A stretch of DNA of 64,000 nt from Syngnathus acus (Eukaryota > Chordata > Actinopteri > Syngnathiformes > Syngnathidae). Where the stretch lies: NCBI RefSeq assembly GCF_901709675.1, contig NC_051104.1:2454501-2518500 (forward strand), in the 5' to 3' direction. A model generated the notes under the pieces. The model worked only from the letters and a program-made list of their open reading frames with translations. It ran no database searches and was not told the origin of the DNA. The translations under genes and the position numbers were made by a program. Shown here piece after piece: positions 1 to 12,769 of this stretch; position 1 is the stretch's first letter; each line of letters starts with the position of its first letter.

Positions 1-1905
1 AGAAAGATGAAGAAGCGCAGCCTGAGGCTCAGAGCTGCACTTTGTCACATTCAAGCGCTAACTGTCATGTATGAAAAAGCAGAAACTCTCATCTTTTTAC
101 AATTCAACTTTAAAGACACCACTCATGGGCCAAAATGGAGGAATGTGAAAATGTCAAGGTGCTAACTTCACCAGGCCGAGGAACCTCAGTCTATTGATTT
201 CTTGTAAAGCAACAAAAAAAGACTGCACAAAACTCCTTTTTGAATGCCGTCGACAAAATTTCATCCTTTGTCAGCCTCCAATTTTGACAAATCTGCATCG
301 TCGCGGCCGAATTTTCCAGTTTAGTGCACTCCAATTATTTTCTCCTGACATTCAAAGAGTGGACGAGCCAGAGCAGCCTTTTAATTTCCTCGGCTTTCAA
401 CGAGCCTCTTTTTTTATTAGTCATATGAAAAGAAAAGTCATTTTCAAATGCCCTTGTAAGCATGTGGCGGCGTCGGCAGCGTACAAGGTGGGATGACTTT
501 TACCAAACCAGTAAGACGCATTGAAAGACTGCAATTAGAAGCTATTGACAATAAAAAATAAAAAAAAAACTCAAAGAATGTCACGTCGCGCAGCCTTCTG
601 AGCTGCCATTAAATCTCGGGCAAAGTTGCTTTCAAGCGAGCGGCCGGCAGAAAGCGGGCTAATCGTGTTACGTTTACCAGCGAGCGCTTCGAGTGCTGCG
701 TCACTAGCGTGTCGTGGTTCCGCGGCGCCAAGTCCAAGCAGAAGGCTTCCCGCTAGATGTTGCGGGACGGAGGAGAAGAACAGGACAACCGAGCGGCCAC
801 CTAGCTCCCCGCGGGATCGGAGCCGCTAATCCGGTTCCGAATGGCTTTGCCAGAAAACAGCGACGGCGCGCCGCCAATCAGCCCGCAGATGAGCGGAAAG
901 AGCGAAAAGTAATTGGATCATAAAGAGCAGACAACTCCAGGGGGGCGCGGAGATGACTCCATCTGGAGCGCCAGCGCACGGCCGTTTTGTCCTAACGACG
1001 GGCAACAGTGCTGCAAGCCAATCATGGATGCATCCGACGGTGCGTCACTATTATAAAAGTGCACTTTTTTCCTTGTTTGGACCTACTTGTTTTGATTCAG
1101 TGGACCGAACGACTCATTTACGATCTGAATTTGCTTACTAAGACAAACTATGTAAAGCACTAAAGGTTATTTTCGGGTCGAGGTCAAATCCGGACCGTGA
1201 CGGTGCAAAAAGAGGATGACCATCTTGTTTTTGCAAATTCTTTCATTTGTAAGCGAATCCGAAAATAAATGTAACGGCACACACAGGAAATTGCGCATTT
1301 GCACTTAAACCGAGGTTTAATATGCATTCAAAGGCAGGCAAGTTTTTTTATCTTATGTTTATCGCTTCAGCAGAACTAATAGCATCAATAAAACTCAAAA
1401 TATTCCACACCTATCTAGTAAACATCCGGTACTGCTATTTTCTTGGTGGATTACTGCCTTATTTTTAGAATTCACAACAAACACGGCCTGGCCACATGAG
1501 TTACGACATTACATTCATTACGCTCCCATATTGCTTTTTTTTATTTTTTTTTTTGAGGAGCTAGCGCGTTGTTCGGGTTGTCTCCACGGCAACCCAAGGA
1601 CTTTCTGGAAGTTTGCTTTTGCGTGTGGAGTATGTGGCCGAATTCATTGCAGCTGCTTCCACTTTGCAGTTTCTTCCACTTGCGTGCGCCACCGCTACCT
1701 GAGGACAAGCTTTTATAACGAGAGCTTCAACATATGTCGTTTCTGCGACATTAGCCGCGTTACCGTGCGCTCAAGAGCGAGCCCGCCCCAAGCAACTCAA
1801 AGCTGAGTGCTACAAACTGCTGAAACAAACGCATCTACATTTGGGCCAATTGTGGTGGCAAATGCAAACTCAACGAAAAAAACAAAAGCCAAGCGGGTCA
1901 CTCAC
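1..1905. other. Non-coding: intron downstream of the cadherin first coding exon
   Basis: This lies 3' of the cadherin exon on the minus strand and should be intron 1 of that gene. I found no second cadherin exon in it: there is no extracellular-repeat coding sequence with splice sites. It contains only short A or T runs (about 548-570 and 1536-1552). The short open frames here have no recognisable similarity. Confidence 0.6.
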
Positions 1906-2145
1906 CTTTCCCACATAGAGCGGCTCGTTTCCCGTGAACTCCTCCAGCACGAAGAACTGGTTCCATACCCAGCTGCGTCTGTGTCTATGCGGGCCCCCCC
2001 GAGGGGTTGCACCTGACTCGTCCCGGTCTCCTGAGCCGCCGCCCCCGTCGGGCCCCGAGCAAGCTCCCTGGATGGAAAGCAGGAGGCCAAGGAGCGCCAG
2101 GAGAGCTGGGGCTCTGCGCACGGCCGAGCAGCACCGCGCCATCAT
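1906..2145 (-). CDS. Type II classical cadherin, first coding exon (partial gene)
   Basis: This exon encodes the N-terminus of a calcium-dependent cell-adhesion receptor. The minus-strand ATG at 2143-2145 (a second ATG follows directly) opens an 80-codon exon that ends at an AAG/GTGAGT donor in phase 0. Residues about 10-28 form a Leu/Ala-rich signal peptide. A short Gly/Asp-rich propeptide ends in a furin-type R-H-R-R site (54-57). The mature end begins [12 protein letters not shown], with the two tryptophans (59 and 61) that type II cadherins swap between partner molecules. The stretch ending L-Y-V-G-K resembles the CDH7/CDH20/CDH22 subgroup. In humans CDH7 and CDH20 are on chromosome 18, like the COLEC12-TYMS block, so one of these is likely, but the paralogue cannot be fixed from 80 residues. 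The EC repeats, membrane segment and tail lie outside the window, to the left. Confidence 0.9.
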
Positions 2146-2538
2146 CTGCGCCACCCCTGCCGCCTTCCTCCCCCCGCGCTGCTCCAAACCGCACTCAGGC
2201 CAGAAGAGGAGCAAAATAAATAAATAAAATGGGGAAGGGGGGGGAAAGCTAAAATGTCAAACCCCCTCTGGGTTTTTATCCTCACAGCACCGAGCTCGTT
2301 TCACCGCGGTGCGGTCAAGCTCGGCATTCTGCTGTTTTTTTCTCGATTGGAGACTAAAAGCGAGGTAATTCCTTCCACTCGGGCGCCGAGGAGTTGACAT
2401 TAAAGGCGGCTAACGGGGTCAGCGGTGGCCCAGAAGCTTCTCGGCGGCAGGGTCCGATAATTGGCACCTATCGGAGCGCAGAGAAGACAAAAAAGACAAC
2501 GGCAAACGTCAGCAAAAGTGCCGCTGTGACCGCGGCAA
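2146..2538 (-). promoter_or_regulatory. Upstream region of the cadherin gene (5' UTR/promoter candidate)
   Basis: This GC-rich sequence lies immediately upstream of the cadherin start codon, with a poly-G/A stretch at about 2229-2250. No obvious TATA box is fixed relative to a start site. Its assignment as promoter or 5' UTR rests on position only; an upstream non-coding exon is possible. Confidence 0.4.
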
Positions 2539-2590
2539 GTAATGTGATTACTGGCGCGCCTGTAATGTGATTACTGGCGCACCAGTAATG
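2539..2590. repeat. 23-bp tandem repeat with homeodomain-like dyads
   Basis: Copies start at 2539, 2562 and 2585 (the last partial), an exact 23-bp period. Each full copy contains the dyad GTAATGTGATTAC (GTAAT-3-ATTAC inverted) followed by CTGGCGC. It lies about 0.4 kb upstream of the cadherin ATG. Confidence 0.8.
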
Positions 2591-5554
2591 ACATGCTCTC
2601 GCTAATCATATAGAAACTCAAAAGACAGGCAATTGGGTCACCAAGCCAAGTTGGAGTGCAAAAACAACTTTTCATTTAAATGGTAAATTGCCTTTACAAA
2701 GTTGGAATGCGCATGAAAATGCGTTTGCAGGATGTCACAGCAAGGGGGCGCTGTAACCACAGATTTTACACTGCATTTGCGAAACGGTGCAACAACAAAG
2801 AGGATCGTTTGATGGAACCGTTACAATTTTGTGTTACTTGGCGAGACATCCAACTTTGCCAACAAGCTCCACCCACAACAAAAGACAAAATCTTAGGATG
2901 ATTTGCAATTTAGTGTCATCCTTCGGTCTTGAACAAAACACACGGTTTGCTAGCAATTGGACTGCGTTGTCTCGAGGCTGACACGTCGGCCAAACTTGGA
3001 TGTTGCCAAGTAAAATTGCTCATCAAGGACACCTTTTCGGCTTTACAAAAGGTCTGCTCGCATCTTGTTTAGTGAATGTGGTGGCCTGCCACCGCATTGG
3101 CAGACGAAACGTCTCACGGGCCTGCCCTTGACCCGGCGTCACAAAGGATCGTCAAAGGCCTCCATGCTAACGAGCGCAACAACAAAGGCCGGTCAGCTGA
3201 CTCCCAATTATCTAGCTGCACCCCAGCAAGGTCATCATAGACACGCTAACAAGTCACGTGGGTGGGTCAGATTAAAAATAAATCGGAGGCGACCTCAAGC
3301 CGGATGCTCGGTGGCACGCCGGCCTTTGTCTTAACGCCTGGGCCGCGTGCCTGACAGTTTACCCAGCATGCCTCAAACGCGGAGGAGGAGGTGAAGAAGG
3401 TCGTGGTGTCTTGACACGAAAGAATCCCAGCAGGACCGAGCGGCCTTGTCGCAAAGGCGGCCGGTTAGCCGTGTATGAGTCGCGAGGCGATGCGTGCGCG
3501 TCCTCCAGCCTCCTTACGGCCAACAAATGCCACGTAAACGGCGGGAGGTCATGTGAGAGGAGACGTCGAGAGAGCTTGGCTCGCACGCGACGTTACGCTT
3601 GGCTCACCAAAACGCTCTCTTGACTTTTCGCTGATATCCTGATCATGAGAACATCACATCATGATAACTTTCATATCGAAATAATAAGTCGTGCACAGCG
3701 TGATAATATTCTATCGTGACATCATCATGATAATGTCCTCCTACTGTGCGCCATCACGAGTGTGATCATATTTTATCATCCGCTGTATCATGAGCGCATG
3801 ATATCACAACATCGTCAATCTTGTGAGCGTGCTGGTGTGCAAGTCGCTGAGTGCTTGCCTGCCAAGCTGCGCGGTCTCAGAATGACATTTGGACGAGGGA
3901 AGTCGAAAGTGGAGCAGATGTGTGTGCAGGGCGGCGGGAGTCTGCAGGTGGACCATGGCTCACGCCGACCGGCTCAGCCGAGGCAAACCATCTCCGCAAG
4001 TAACGGAACGTTCATAGACTGCTCACACGACTTTGACTTGCGCTAGCTTCATGCTAACGCGCAGTATAAAACACCACTGAAGGGCGAAGCGCAGGATCTT
4101 TAAACGCAAACAGTGCTACAACATACACTCAAAGGCATATATTCTTTATCCTCTTCCATAAATGACAGACAGTCGTGCATTATGCTGCTCCCTGCTGGAC
4201 AAATCACGCATAGCAGATGGTGGCACAGTGAATTGACAAATGAAAACTTCACAAAATGTTTCATTCGTTGCATTCAATTTGATTACGATATGTGTATTCT
4301 TGACTAAATATAATTGACTGCTATTTTACTTTTTAAAAACACATTCCTAAAAATGCGGGAGCCTGTTTAAAATTTGCCTTTTCCTCCAATTCATTTTCAA
4401 ACTGTGTTTTGGGGACATTATAACCTTCATGTGGATTTCCCCCCGGGAGGCCGGTCAGTGGGGGTTGGGGGGCAGCGTCAATGTGATGAGCGCGAATGAA
4501 GTGAAAATACAAGATAAAGCAGCCCCCCCCCTCCGCCCCCCAGCCGCTGTTTGGCTTCCACACAGTTGTTCTAATCCCATTTAGCCATCCCACAACAGGA
4601 TTACCAGCGAGCGCCGCGGGTCCGGACGACCAATCGCACACTCGCTGCCGTTTCACGGACTCCTCCAGCACCGATCATCACCCCACGTCAACGGAGACCT
4701 TTCACCCCTTGCTCAAGGGCCCCTCGGCCGGAGTTGAGAAAATGAGCGGATTGGCCAACCGAAGCGAAGTGGCGGTGACGTTTTTGAGAGGTCGGATGGA
4801 GGACGCGAGCCATCATCTGCGCCCGAGGTTGGGGCCACAAAGCCACCCGGCCTTTGATTCGCGACGCCCCCTTTTGCCCCGCTTTGGATTGGCCACGCCG
4901 CCCGCAGCGGGGACAAGTGACAGCCGGCACAACGCGGCGGCTAATTTTGTGGACAGCGAGTCAGCGAGAATGGTAATAATATTTATCACGCTGGCGTCAT
5001 TTCCAAATGGCATGGGACATTTCATTAGGCACGCTTGCACCCCAGGTGCAAAACAAAAATGTACCCAAAATAAGAACGCTCACTTTTAGGTCATGACTTC
5101 ATCATCCAATTTTCTTTGCGAAAAATGAAGAGCAAAAGTATAATAACGTTCGACGAATGCATTTCACAGTGTATCATTATCGTCATGGAATGAATCCCGC
5201 ATTTCATTATCAACTGCTTCATCAACAGGCTAAGGTGTACCTAATAAAACGACCCGCCCTTGTTGCGTATCTTTTTTTCACTACTCCATTCAGTTTTTGC
5301 TCAAAATCTGGATGCTCTAAGAATAGGTCAGAAATGATTCAATCATAATCTCCTCTGTTGAGAAAGGGGAGTTTTCTTCTTTTGTCTTATATTGGGAGGT
5401 GGAGGTGGAAGGGCGGGGGTCACGTCCTCTCTCCCGGCGTGCGAGAAAACCGCTGTGGTGACACGCGTGGTGCACATCTATCACCACGCAGCCACGTAAA
5501 ACGCACACACACCAAAAAAGTTACACACGCCCTCATCTTCTGCATTGACAAGTG

Positions 5555-5561
<7 letters not shown>
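2591..5561. other. Non-coding intergenic DNA
   Basis: No supported gene. The stretch 3636-3830 is unusually rich in short ATCATGAT/TGATCAT-type palindromes. The remainder is unique-looking sequence with a C-run near 4525-4540. The open frames here are short and show no family similarity or splice structure. Confidence 0.6.

Positions 5562-5585
<24 letters not shown>
5562..5585. repeat. Poly(A) homopolymer
   Basis: An uninterrupted A run of about 24 bases on the plus strand. No SINE or LINE body is recognisable upstream. Confidence 0.9.
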
Positions 5586-5769
5586 CGCCGCGGAGGCAGA
5601 GCAAATGAGCGCAGAATACTAATGATGCACGACGAGGAGGAAAAAAGGTTGAATATGCAGCGAGCGTGCAAAAAAGGGAGAAGAAGCAGCCACACTCACC
5701 CGCCAAAAAAAGGTGACAGAAGTTGCCACCGGCGAGGACGCCCAAAGTTGACTGAGCAGGACAACAAGA

Positions 5770-6080
5770 CCCCCAGAGAAAGAAGAAGAAGAAAGGAGGA
5801 GCAGGAGGATGAGGAGGAGGAATGGAGCGTGCGTGACGTTGTTGAACAAGTCGTCAATTAGGTCCCGATGGCGTGGATTTGTGTTGCTTGCGCTGACGGA
5901 GCCGAGCCGCTGCGCACGCTGGCTCTGCCTCCACTCAGATGTGACTCGGCTCGGCTCGCACTTTCTCTCCAGCCTCACTCCCCCTCTCTCTCGCTCTCTC
6001 TCTCTCTCCTGCGTAGTGCCGCCTCCTACTCTTCCTCCTCCTTCCTCGCACGGGAGACCAGCTGCAGACTTCTTCCTCTT
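5770..6080. repeat. Purine-rich block followed by a pyrimidine-rich block
   Basis: The plus strand is almost all A/G at 5770-5825 (GAAGAAG and GAGGAG motifs), then mostly C/T from about 5960 to 6080, including a (CT)n run near 5980-6008. The open frames through it are low-complexity Arg/Glu or Ser/Leu runs and are not believable genes. Confidence 0.75.
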
Positions 6081-6116
6081 CTGCCGGTGTGGCGATCGCA
6101 GCAAGCGCTAGAGCAA

Positions 6117-6290
6117 AGGTGTCCAAACTAAAGGCCGGGGACCCGCGTGCAGACCCCCGTCTATTTTTTGACAGGCCCGAAAATGTTGTTTAAAAAAAGG
6201 GTTGGGTGTTTAAAGAGAAAAAAGTCAGGGGCTAAAAGAGTGACAACATTTCGCTCCAAAAAAAATCCGGACCCGTTTACCTCGCCGCCT
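6117..6290. mobile_element. Possible decayed hAT-type transposon remnant
   Basis: The start (GTGTCCAAACTAAAGGCC, then GGGGACCC) resembles the CAGGGGTGTCAAACT-like ends of vertebrate hAT/Charlie elements, a family with an intact member at 32,537. No matching opposite end or target duplication is visible, so this is tentative. Confidence 0.3.
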
Positions 6291-6429
6291 ATTCATAAAT
6301 AACAATCCACATTTGTGAGTTGGACTGTCTTTAGCATATTGACTCAATTAAAGTCAAAGAATTTCTTTGCAGCCTTCAGATTTTTCTCTCTGTGTTGCTT
6401 GGATGAAAATGTTTGCGCAGCCCTGGAAC

Positions 6430-6985
6430 AGAGTGACACAAATCACGAGGAGGAGAGAAGACGTGCGGGAGATGCTCATAAAAAAGGAGAAGGATGGCGA
6501 GAAGGAGTTTTCACACTCGCACAAATCACCCAGACGGAGAGAAAGGACGGACAAGGGGGAGAAGAGGAGAGAGAGATAAAAAAACGGGGAGGGGGCAGAA
6601 GGAGGAGGAAAGGAAGATTGATATGAGGAGGAAGGCGATAAGAGCAGCGGAGGGGCAACAAAATGAGAAGATTAGCAGGAGCCAATGAAGATGGAGGTGG
6701 TGGAGGAGAGGAGGTGAAGGAGACAGGAGGAGCAAACAAAGATAGATAAGGAGGTGAAACGAGCAGGAAGAGATTGAAGAGGAGGATAAGCAAGGAACAA
6801 AGATTGACGACGAGGTGAAGCGTGCAATGGAATGAGAGATGATGGATAGGAGAGGAGGAGAAGATAGACTTGCTAGAGGGGCTGAAGGAGAATGTACAAA
6901 AAAAGGATGAGGTGAATGAGATAAAAGATAGCTGAAGGATGACATGGATGAGGTAAAAGGGGGAGGGGAGGGGGAGGAGCTGCGG
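6430..6985 (+). repeat. Polypurine tract (GGA/GAA-rich)
   Basis: About 0.55 kb of plus strand is strongly purine-biased (repeated GGAGGAG, GAGAAGG and GATGAGGTGAA variants). The complementary strand therefore reads as Ser/Leu/Pro-rich open frames of up to about 200 codons, which are composition artefacts. Confidence 0.8.
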
Positions 6986-9900
6986 AGGACATTCTGTGCG
7001 AAACACAAGTCCATTTTGAAAGGTGGCAACTTGTGATGGGCAGATGGCTTGTGAAGTCCCTGCTGAAACTTTGAAAAATATTCCAGACACCTTGGTGCGC
7101 TCTCACGAGTTGCACGTCACGCGCCAACGTATTTACGTTTCATTGATGTACAACCAGTAGGGGGCAGACTTGGTCGGGAGTCTTTGCTTGGCTTTGTTGC
7201 TAGCCAGAATGTACGCCATCCCGAAAAATAAATGCCGACATATGACAGAGAATCAGAGATCTGGTGTAAAAATGCAGAACCAAAGCACTACTTTTGTCCA
7301 AGTGAAACGCCACAAAAATCATGCTTTGCCAACACGTTGCATTTGTGTGCACTTCGTGTTTTTGTCTTTCTTTCCTTCTTCACTAATTGAATTTTCAAAT
7401 GTCACCACGTAATTACGCTCCCAAAACTCCCCCGCTTTTGCATTCCGCCCAATTAGCAAAACGCGCCACAAAACACGGCACATGTGCACGCAGGCAGCAG
7501 CTGGTTAGCCGCAGATGCATTGCTGGAATAAACGCAGGGCGAGGCCTCAAAATATCACACCGAGTCACATCAAGGTAAGAAAGACCATCCGGCGCGCAAA
7601 CGCTCTTCAGAAGTTTACACGGAGCCCGCGAAGCTAGCAAACAAGCATGAATCCGTTCATTTTCTGCTAACAGCTATGCGAAACAAATCCAGATTGCAGG
7701 TGCAAAGTTTCAACATAAGGTATGCAGAAGTCCCACCCGTCCCGCCCCCAGGTTCAGACAACGGACTTGACGGGCGCTTAGCGGCGGGTATTAGTCACCC
7801 ACCGTTGGCGCTCCCTGGGTGTATTTGCATTTTGCCGCCGGAGTCCATTGTCTGCCGCGAGAATGGCGAGCGCCGACCCAAACTAATAGAAAGAGCATCC
7901 CCTGTCTGTCAGCTGGGGGAAGAGCGCTTAGCTGGTGTGCAGCGGCTCGGGAGCAAACGGCGAGTCAAAGGTATATGCAGATAGATGAGAGGGAGGGAGG
8001 GTTGGGGGGAGGAGGCGTATTTAATTGGACGGTGACATTGGGAGTTCATCAGCACCTCCCCATCCATCAGCAGATGCCCGCAGGCGATGAGGCCGTCCCC
8101 CACGTGTCCGGCGCGCCCGCCTCCCACTTATCGGCCATCTTCTTGTCTTGACCCCGCCCCCCTCCCGCGTGAGTCTACCATATCACGAGCGTGACCTCCG
8201 CTTACCTGGCCACCGGTTATCTGCTCGAGGTCTTTTGGCTTAGTGAGAGGAGGACAGTGAGTAAAAAATAACCTGCAAGGAAGGGAGGGAGAGTTCGAAG
8301 GTTCGGGTCCTGTACGTGGCTTGCGTGCCATTTCTTCACCGGTCACCAAAGCTAAGCTTCATGTTTGAAAACCAAAGTCGACATTCCAGTCCAAAGCAGC
8401 GAGCACGCAAGCTGATCGGTAAATAGCGGCAGATCAATAAGCCGCCAGCGGACAGGTGCCGGTGTCGTTCCCGCGAGCCGGCCGCTCTGTAACACACTCA
8501 AAGGATCATCGATCGCGGCAGAGGGACTTTCTAAAGGAAACACTTAAGGAGCTGTCATAACATGCGACAGCTTCTGAAAGCCCGAGCCAGCGGTGCGGTG
8601 AGGAAGACGGCCTTTTTCAATTCATTTCAACTTTATGGAAATAGAATTTGCCCCGCCCCCACGCACTCCCTCTGCTCCTCAAAGACGGGAGGCGCGATGA
8701 CTCAGAGCGCGTGACCTTTCCGTGGCAGCGTGACTCTCGACGGCGGGTGGCTGATTTATCATCAAACCGGATTTCGTTTAGCGGCGGATCAAATGCATCT
8801 TCCCTCTCCGTAATTGCGCAACAACGTTTCCCGCCGAGGAGTCGACTTGTAATTGTATTTTAATTCCTTCTGCGCGCGCTTGTGTTTTCTTTTAATCATC
8901 CTGAGCCGCTGTGCGGTCGCGGGGCGCCTCGGCGGAGTGAGACCTTGATGTCGGAGGCCTGCCGCCGTCAAGCCGGTCGAGGCTCGTCATCTTTGCGTCA
9001 AAGCACCCTTTGAGGACTCGGTGTCCAGAAGGTATTGAGCCATTATATTTTGCTCAGGCGCAGCCGGAGAGGGTCGCCGGGATCAAGTGGACGAAAGGAC
9101 GAGCTAATCGCGGGGGATCGGCCGGATCGATGGCGGCCGTCTTCTCATTATTGGCCGTCGAGTCGCAGCTGGAGTGGCGGGGGAGAGGTGGGGGGGGGCT
9201 CCAGGCCCTCGCTGACTCAAAGCACAACATTCAGGTTGCATTCATCGAGCCGCTCTTTCTCCTGATTGTGCTCTGAGTTCTTCTTCTCTGGTAGTCGGGA
9301 CTCTCTGTGGCCTCTCAGAGGTTGATTTGGGTATTGCAGTGGAATTCTGATTTGAACGTAGACACATCATAGCGGGATATCGACATCGAGTCGAATCTAC
9401 ATTTGTGCTGCCTCAAAGAGTAAACAAGCATCGAGGTCATCCTGGGCCGATGCGTCACATGGTGTTGCCAAAAGAGAAAGCGTAGACAGACGCGCTCATT
9501 CATCTGCCAGTTTTGTCGAGCGAGGCGGCGTCCTGATCCGAATCCTAATGATTCGCCGGCTCGCCTGTGTGTCGCACAGCCGCTGAGTCGGGCTTGGATC
9601 TGCGCGAGCCCCTCTCCCCGTCCCCACTTCCACAAAAGACACTCTGAAGTTTCATCTTCAACGCTCTTGCTGCTGTTCTGCATGACACAGCACAAAGTCC
9701 GATGTTATCCACTTCACAGACTGAAGCAACCTCGCCTGCTCAAATGTTGAACTTTCCAGCATTTGAAAGGCAAACCGCAAACCGCTACGCTAAACGAAAC
9801 GAGAAATTTGCGCGACTGGCTCGACGCATCGGGCGTATTTCGGAAAAGTTATCGTCTCGTGTCTGGCGCAAGCGCAACGAGACCTCGCAAAACTTTCTGA

Positions 9901-12769
9901 TTGTTTGGCAGTTTTCATTCCTTGACAGAAGCAAACTTTGCCATTGCGGTCCGCAGGGGGGCGAGCGCTTACGCGCGTTTCGACGCATAATCAGTTTTAA
10001 AGCCGTTTTCACGGCGCCGCGTCGCCTCCCGGCGCCATTCAGGTGTCGTTTCTTCATTTGTTGTAACTGCCGAGTGGCGCTTTTCAATTACGCTTCTGCA
10101 ACGCTCACGCCCCCACCCACCCAGCCACCCCCGAAAGGTGGCAAATGTTCTTTGGACAGCAAGCCAGATGCTCTTCTTTGCGCTTCCAGCAAAAGAATGT
10201 CACCTCGTGTCAGGCAGAATGAGCAAGCAAACAGAAAGCGCAAACAAGCCCGAAATGAGGACGGGACAAGGCGAGGCGCCAGTCCGGACGGGGCGCCATG
10301 GTAACGAGGAACAGGCAAAGGCACGGACGGGTTCTTTGTCGTGACACGTCGTCTCCCCCGCGGTGTCAAAGATGTGCGCTCGCACGCTCCGCCGCTCGCA
10401 TTCACTCTCCGTCCGTCCGTTGCCCGGCTGGCTGGCAAAGGCTTCGTTATCGGCAACCGTCGCCGCCTTCTCCGCGAGATCCGGAATTCTTCCGACGTCG
10501 CGCCGCATTTCCCCAACCTCGGTGTAACGAGCAAAACAACAAACAGCTGCCCTTCGGGTGAGACGCAGGTGGGCGGCGCGAGCGCAGGTGTCGGCGGCAG
10601 GCGTCTCAAGTTTCGCCTTCGAGTGGATGGCGGAGGCTCCGACTTTGCCGAGAAGCAAACACGAGGTGCTGGACGACCCCAAAAACAAAATGGCGCCTTT
10701 CATTCAATGTTTCTCATTAACGTCGCGGAGCCCGTTGAATTTAATCCCGTCGTCGCCGAGTCAGTCGTTGGAGGACAAACGGAAGACAAATACCTCACCA
10801 ACTTTTTTTTTTGTTTTGGTTCTACGTGAGAACTTCTCCAGCAGACAAAGTGAAAATAAAGTCAGACGTCGGTTTTAAGATAAAAAGTGAGCGAGTGAAG
10901 GAGAGCGAGGACGAGTGGCGTTTTCCCCCCTGACGCAAATTCACAGCTAAGTTACAAAAGTAAGAAGAAGAGTGGAAATACCTTCTGCGTCGCCGCCAGG
11001 CCGGAAAGTGGCGTGTTGCGTCGACGCCGTAAACACGAGCTTGCCGATGAGCTCAAAGGCGCTCGACGAACACCGACGAGATGCCACGTCGTCTTGCATT
11101 GTCTGAAATCACAAGAGCAAATCAACATTAACGACGACATCCGTCCATCCGTTCGCTCGTCTATGAATTCACATCAAAGCCGTGGTTTTTTTTTTCTTCC
11201 CCCTTTTTTGATTTCCGCTGCGACTGATCGTGTGAAATGAGAAAAAGTTCTTCTCTAGTGCGGCGGAACGAGCTCAAAGCTCAGCCGGCGGTGGCACAAC
11301 TTGATGGAGCCGATGGCCGCTTGGTGTCGACTCCCCCCCCCCCGGGTGTTCCATGGCTGACACAACGACCCCCCCCTTCATGGTCTTGGCAGGTGCCAAG
11401 CCTGAGAAGCATTCTCTGAGTAGAAACCCGCCGACAGGACCTGACGCGCTCGTCCGTGTCCGTCACAGCTTTCATTTCCCGCGCCGGGCCATCGATTCTT
11501 TGGCCGGGTGACATTAGCGAGCCACGCTGGGTTTTAATCTGGTGTAAAGCGCCGCGGCCCCGGGGGGCCCGTCTCCTGAGGACGACAGCAAACGTGCTGC
11601 TCGGGATGGAGGGGGGAACTTTAAGTGAGCCAGAGTTTTTTTTTTTTTTTTCAAAAAATCTCTCTGTCGGCATTCAAGCGCAAGCTTGAAAACACACACG
11701 GGCAAAAGACCGAGGTCGTGTGTATTTGGAAAAATTGAATTAGGAAACGATCTGAGCGCAGCGCAGTCCGCCGTGCAGGCCACATCAAATTGAAGAGCGG
11801 CGACAGTTTGAGCAAGCCCGGCTGGCGGAAAACGGTCATCGCCCTTCTCCGGCGTTGTCAAGGCCGCTTGACGTATTGTTTGAGGAGCTTGTAGACACAA
11901 GTCGCTGTCTAGCCAGCGACATTAAAAAAGGTCCCTCTGAGAAAGGGGAAATTAATACACGCCATCCATTTCTGCCTTTCTACAAAAAAGTGACATATTT
12001 CAGGCTGACACATTTTAATTAGGCCATCAATAGCCCGGCGACGGCGCCTAATGGCGCGAGCGACGCTGGCGATGCGGGCGGGACAAGTTGCCTTCGCTTT
12101 AACTCGTTTGCACCGACATTTAAATGGGCCTTTAAAGTGCCGTGCTCACGCTGCCGTTATTTACTTTTCTCCCCCTGCGCTTAAATTGGACAACGGTTTC
12201 ACGGCGAGATCTGCATCGGCCGTGATTTGTGACAGATGATCGACGACTTACATGTGCAAAAAGGACTGACGTAATTCGTCGTTTTTTTTTTGTTTTTTTT
12301 ACGTTTAGGAATTTTGTCCAACATATGAAACTTCATTGAGGTCGCAAATATTGAAAGTAATATTGTTGTGAAATCCAAACTATGTACGTATGTATGCATT
12401 TGGTGTGCAATTATCTGGAAAGTAAAGTTGAAAAAAAAAAAGTCAAGTAAGCGCCAAAGATGGTGAAATAAGATAAAAGTGACTCCGCTATGAAAGTGGG
12501 AGGGAAGAATCCTTCTCCTCGCCAAGAGCCGCTGGCTATCCGTGTTCGAGGCCCAAAACAGAATGTGCTCATCAATCGACAATTACTCGTACTTTCTAGC
12601 CACACTCAGATTGTGTGTTTAAAAAAAAATGGTCGCCAAGGCAGGTCTGGGGTGTTTTCTCCTGACAAGGCGCTCTCCCAAGCCTCCGCCCCTCCCCTTG
12701 GGGAGACAAAATAAGAGCGACGAGCGCTGGCGTCCATCATTCAAAGCGGGAGAGGGTCATTGAGCCCGG
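6986..12769. other. Non-coding intergenic DNA
   Basis: No gene supported. Only short homopolymers stand out: T runs near 11,186-11,198, 11,636-11,651 and 12,279-12,300, and a C run near 11,331-11,342. The open frames in the GC-richer part (9.7-10.9 kb) overlap in several frames and show no domain, which is what base composition alone would give. Confidence 0.55.

Noticed and set aside
6476-7090. 204-codon reverse frame rich in Ser/Leu/Pro
   Set aside because: Complement of the polypurine tract, with overlapping open frames in other phases; no domain.
9702-10829. Several overlapping frames up to 200 codons on both strands
   Set aside because: GC-rich, stop-poor sequence; no recognisable family, no splice pattern, and competing frames of similar length.
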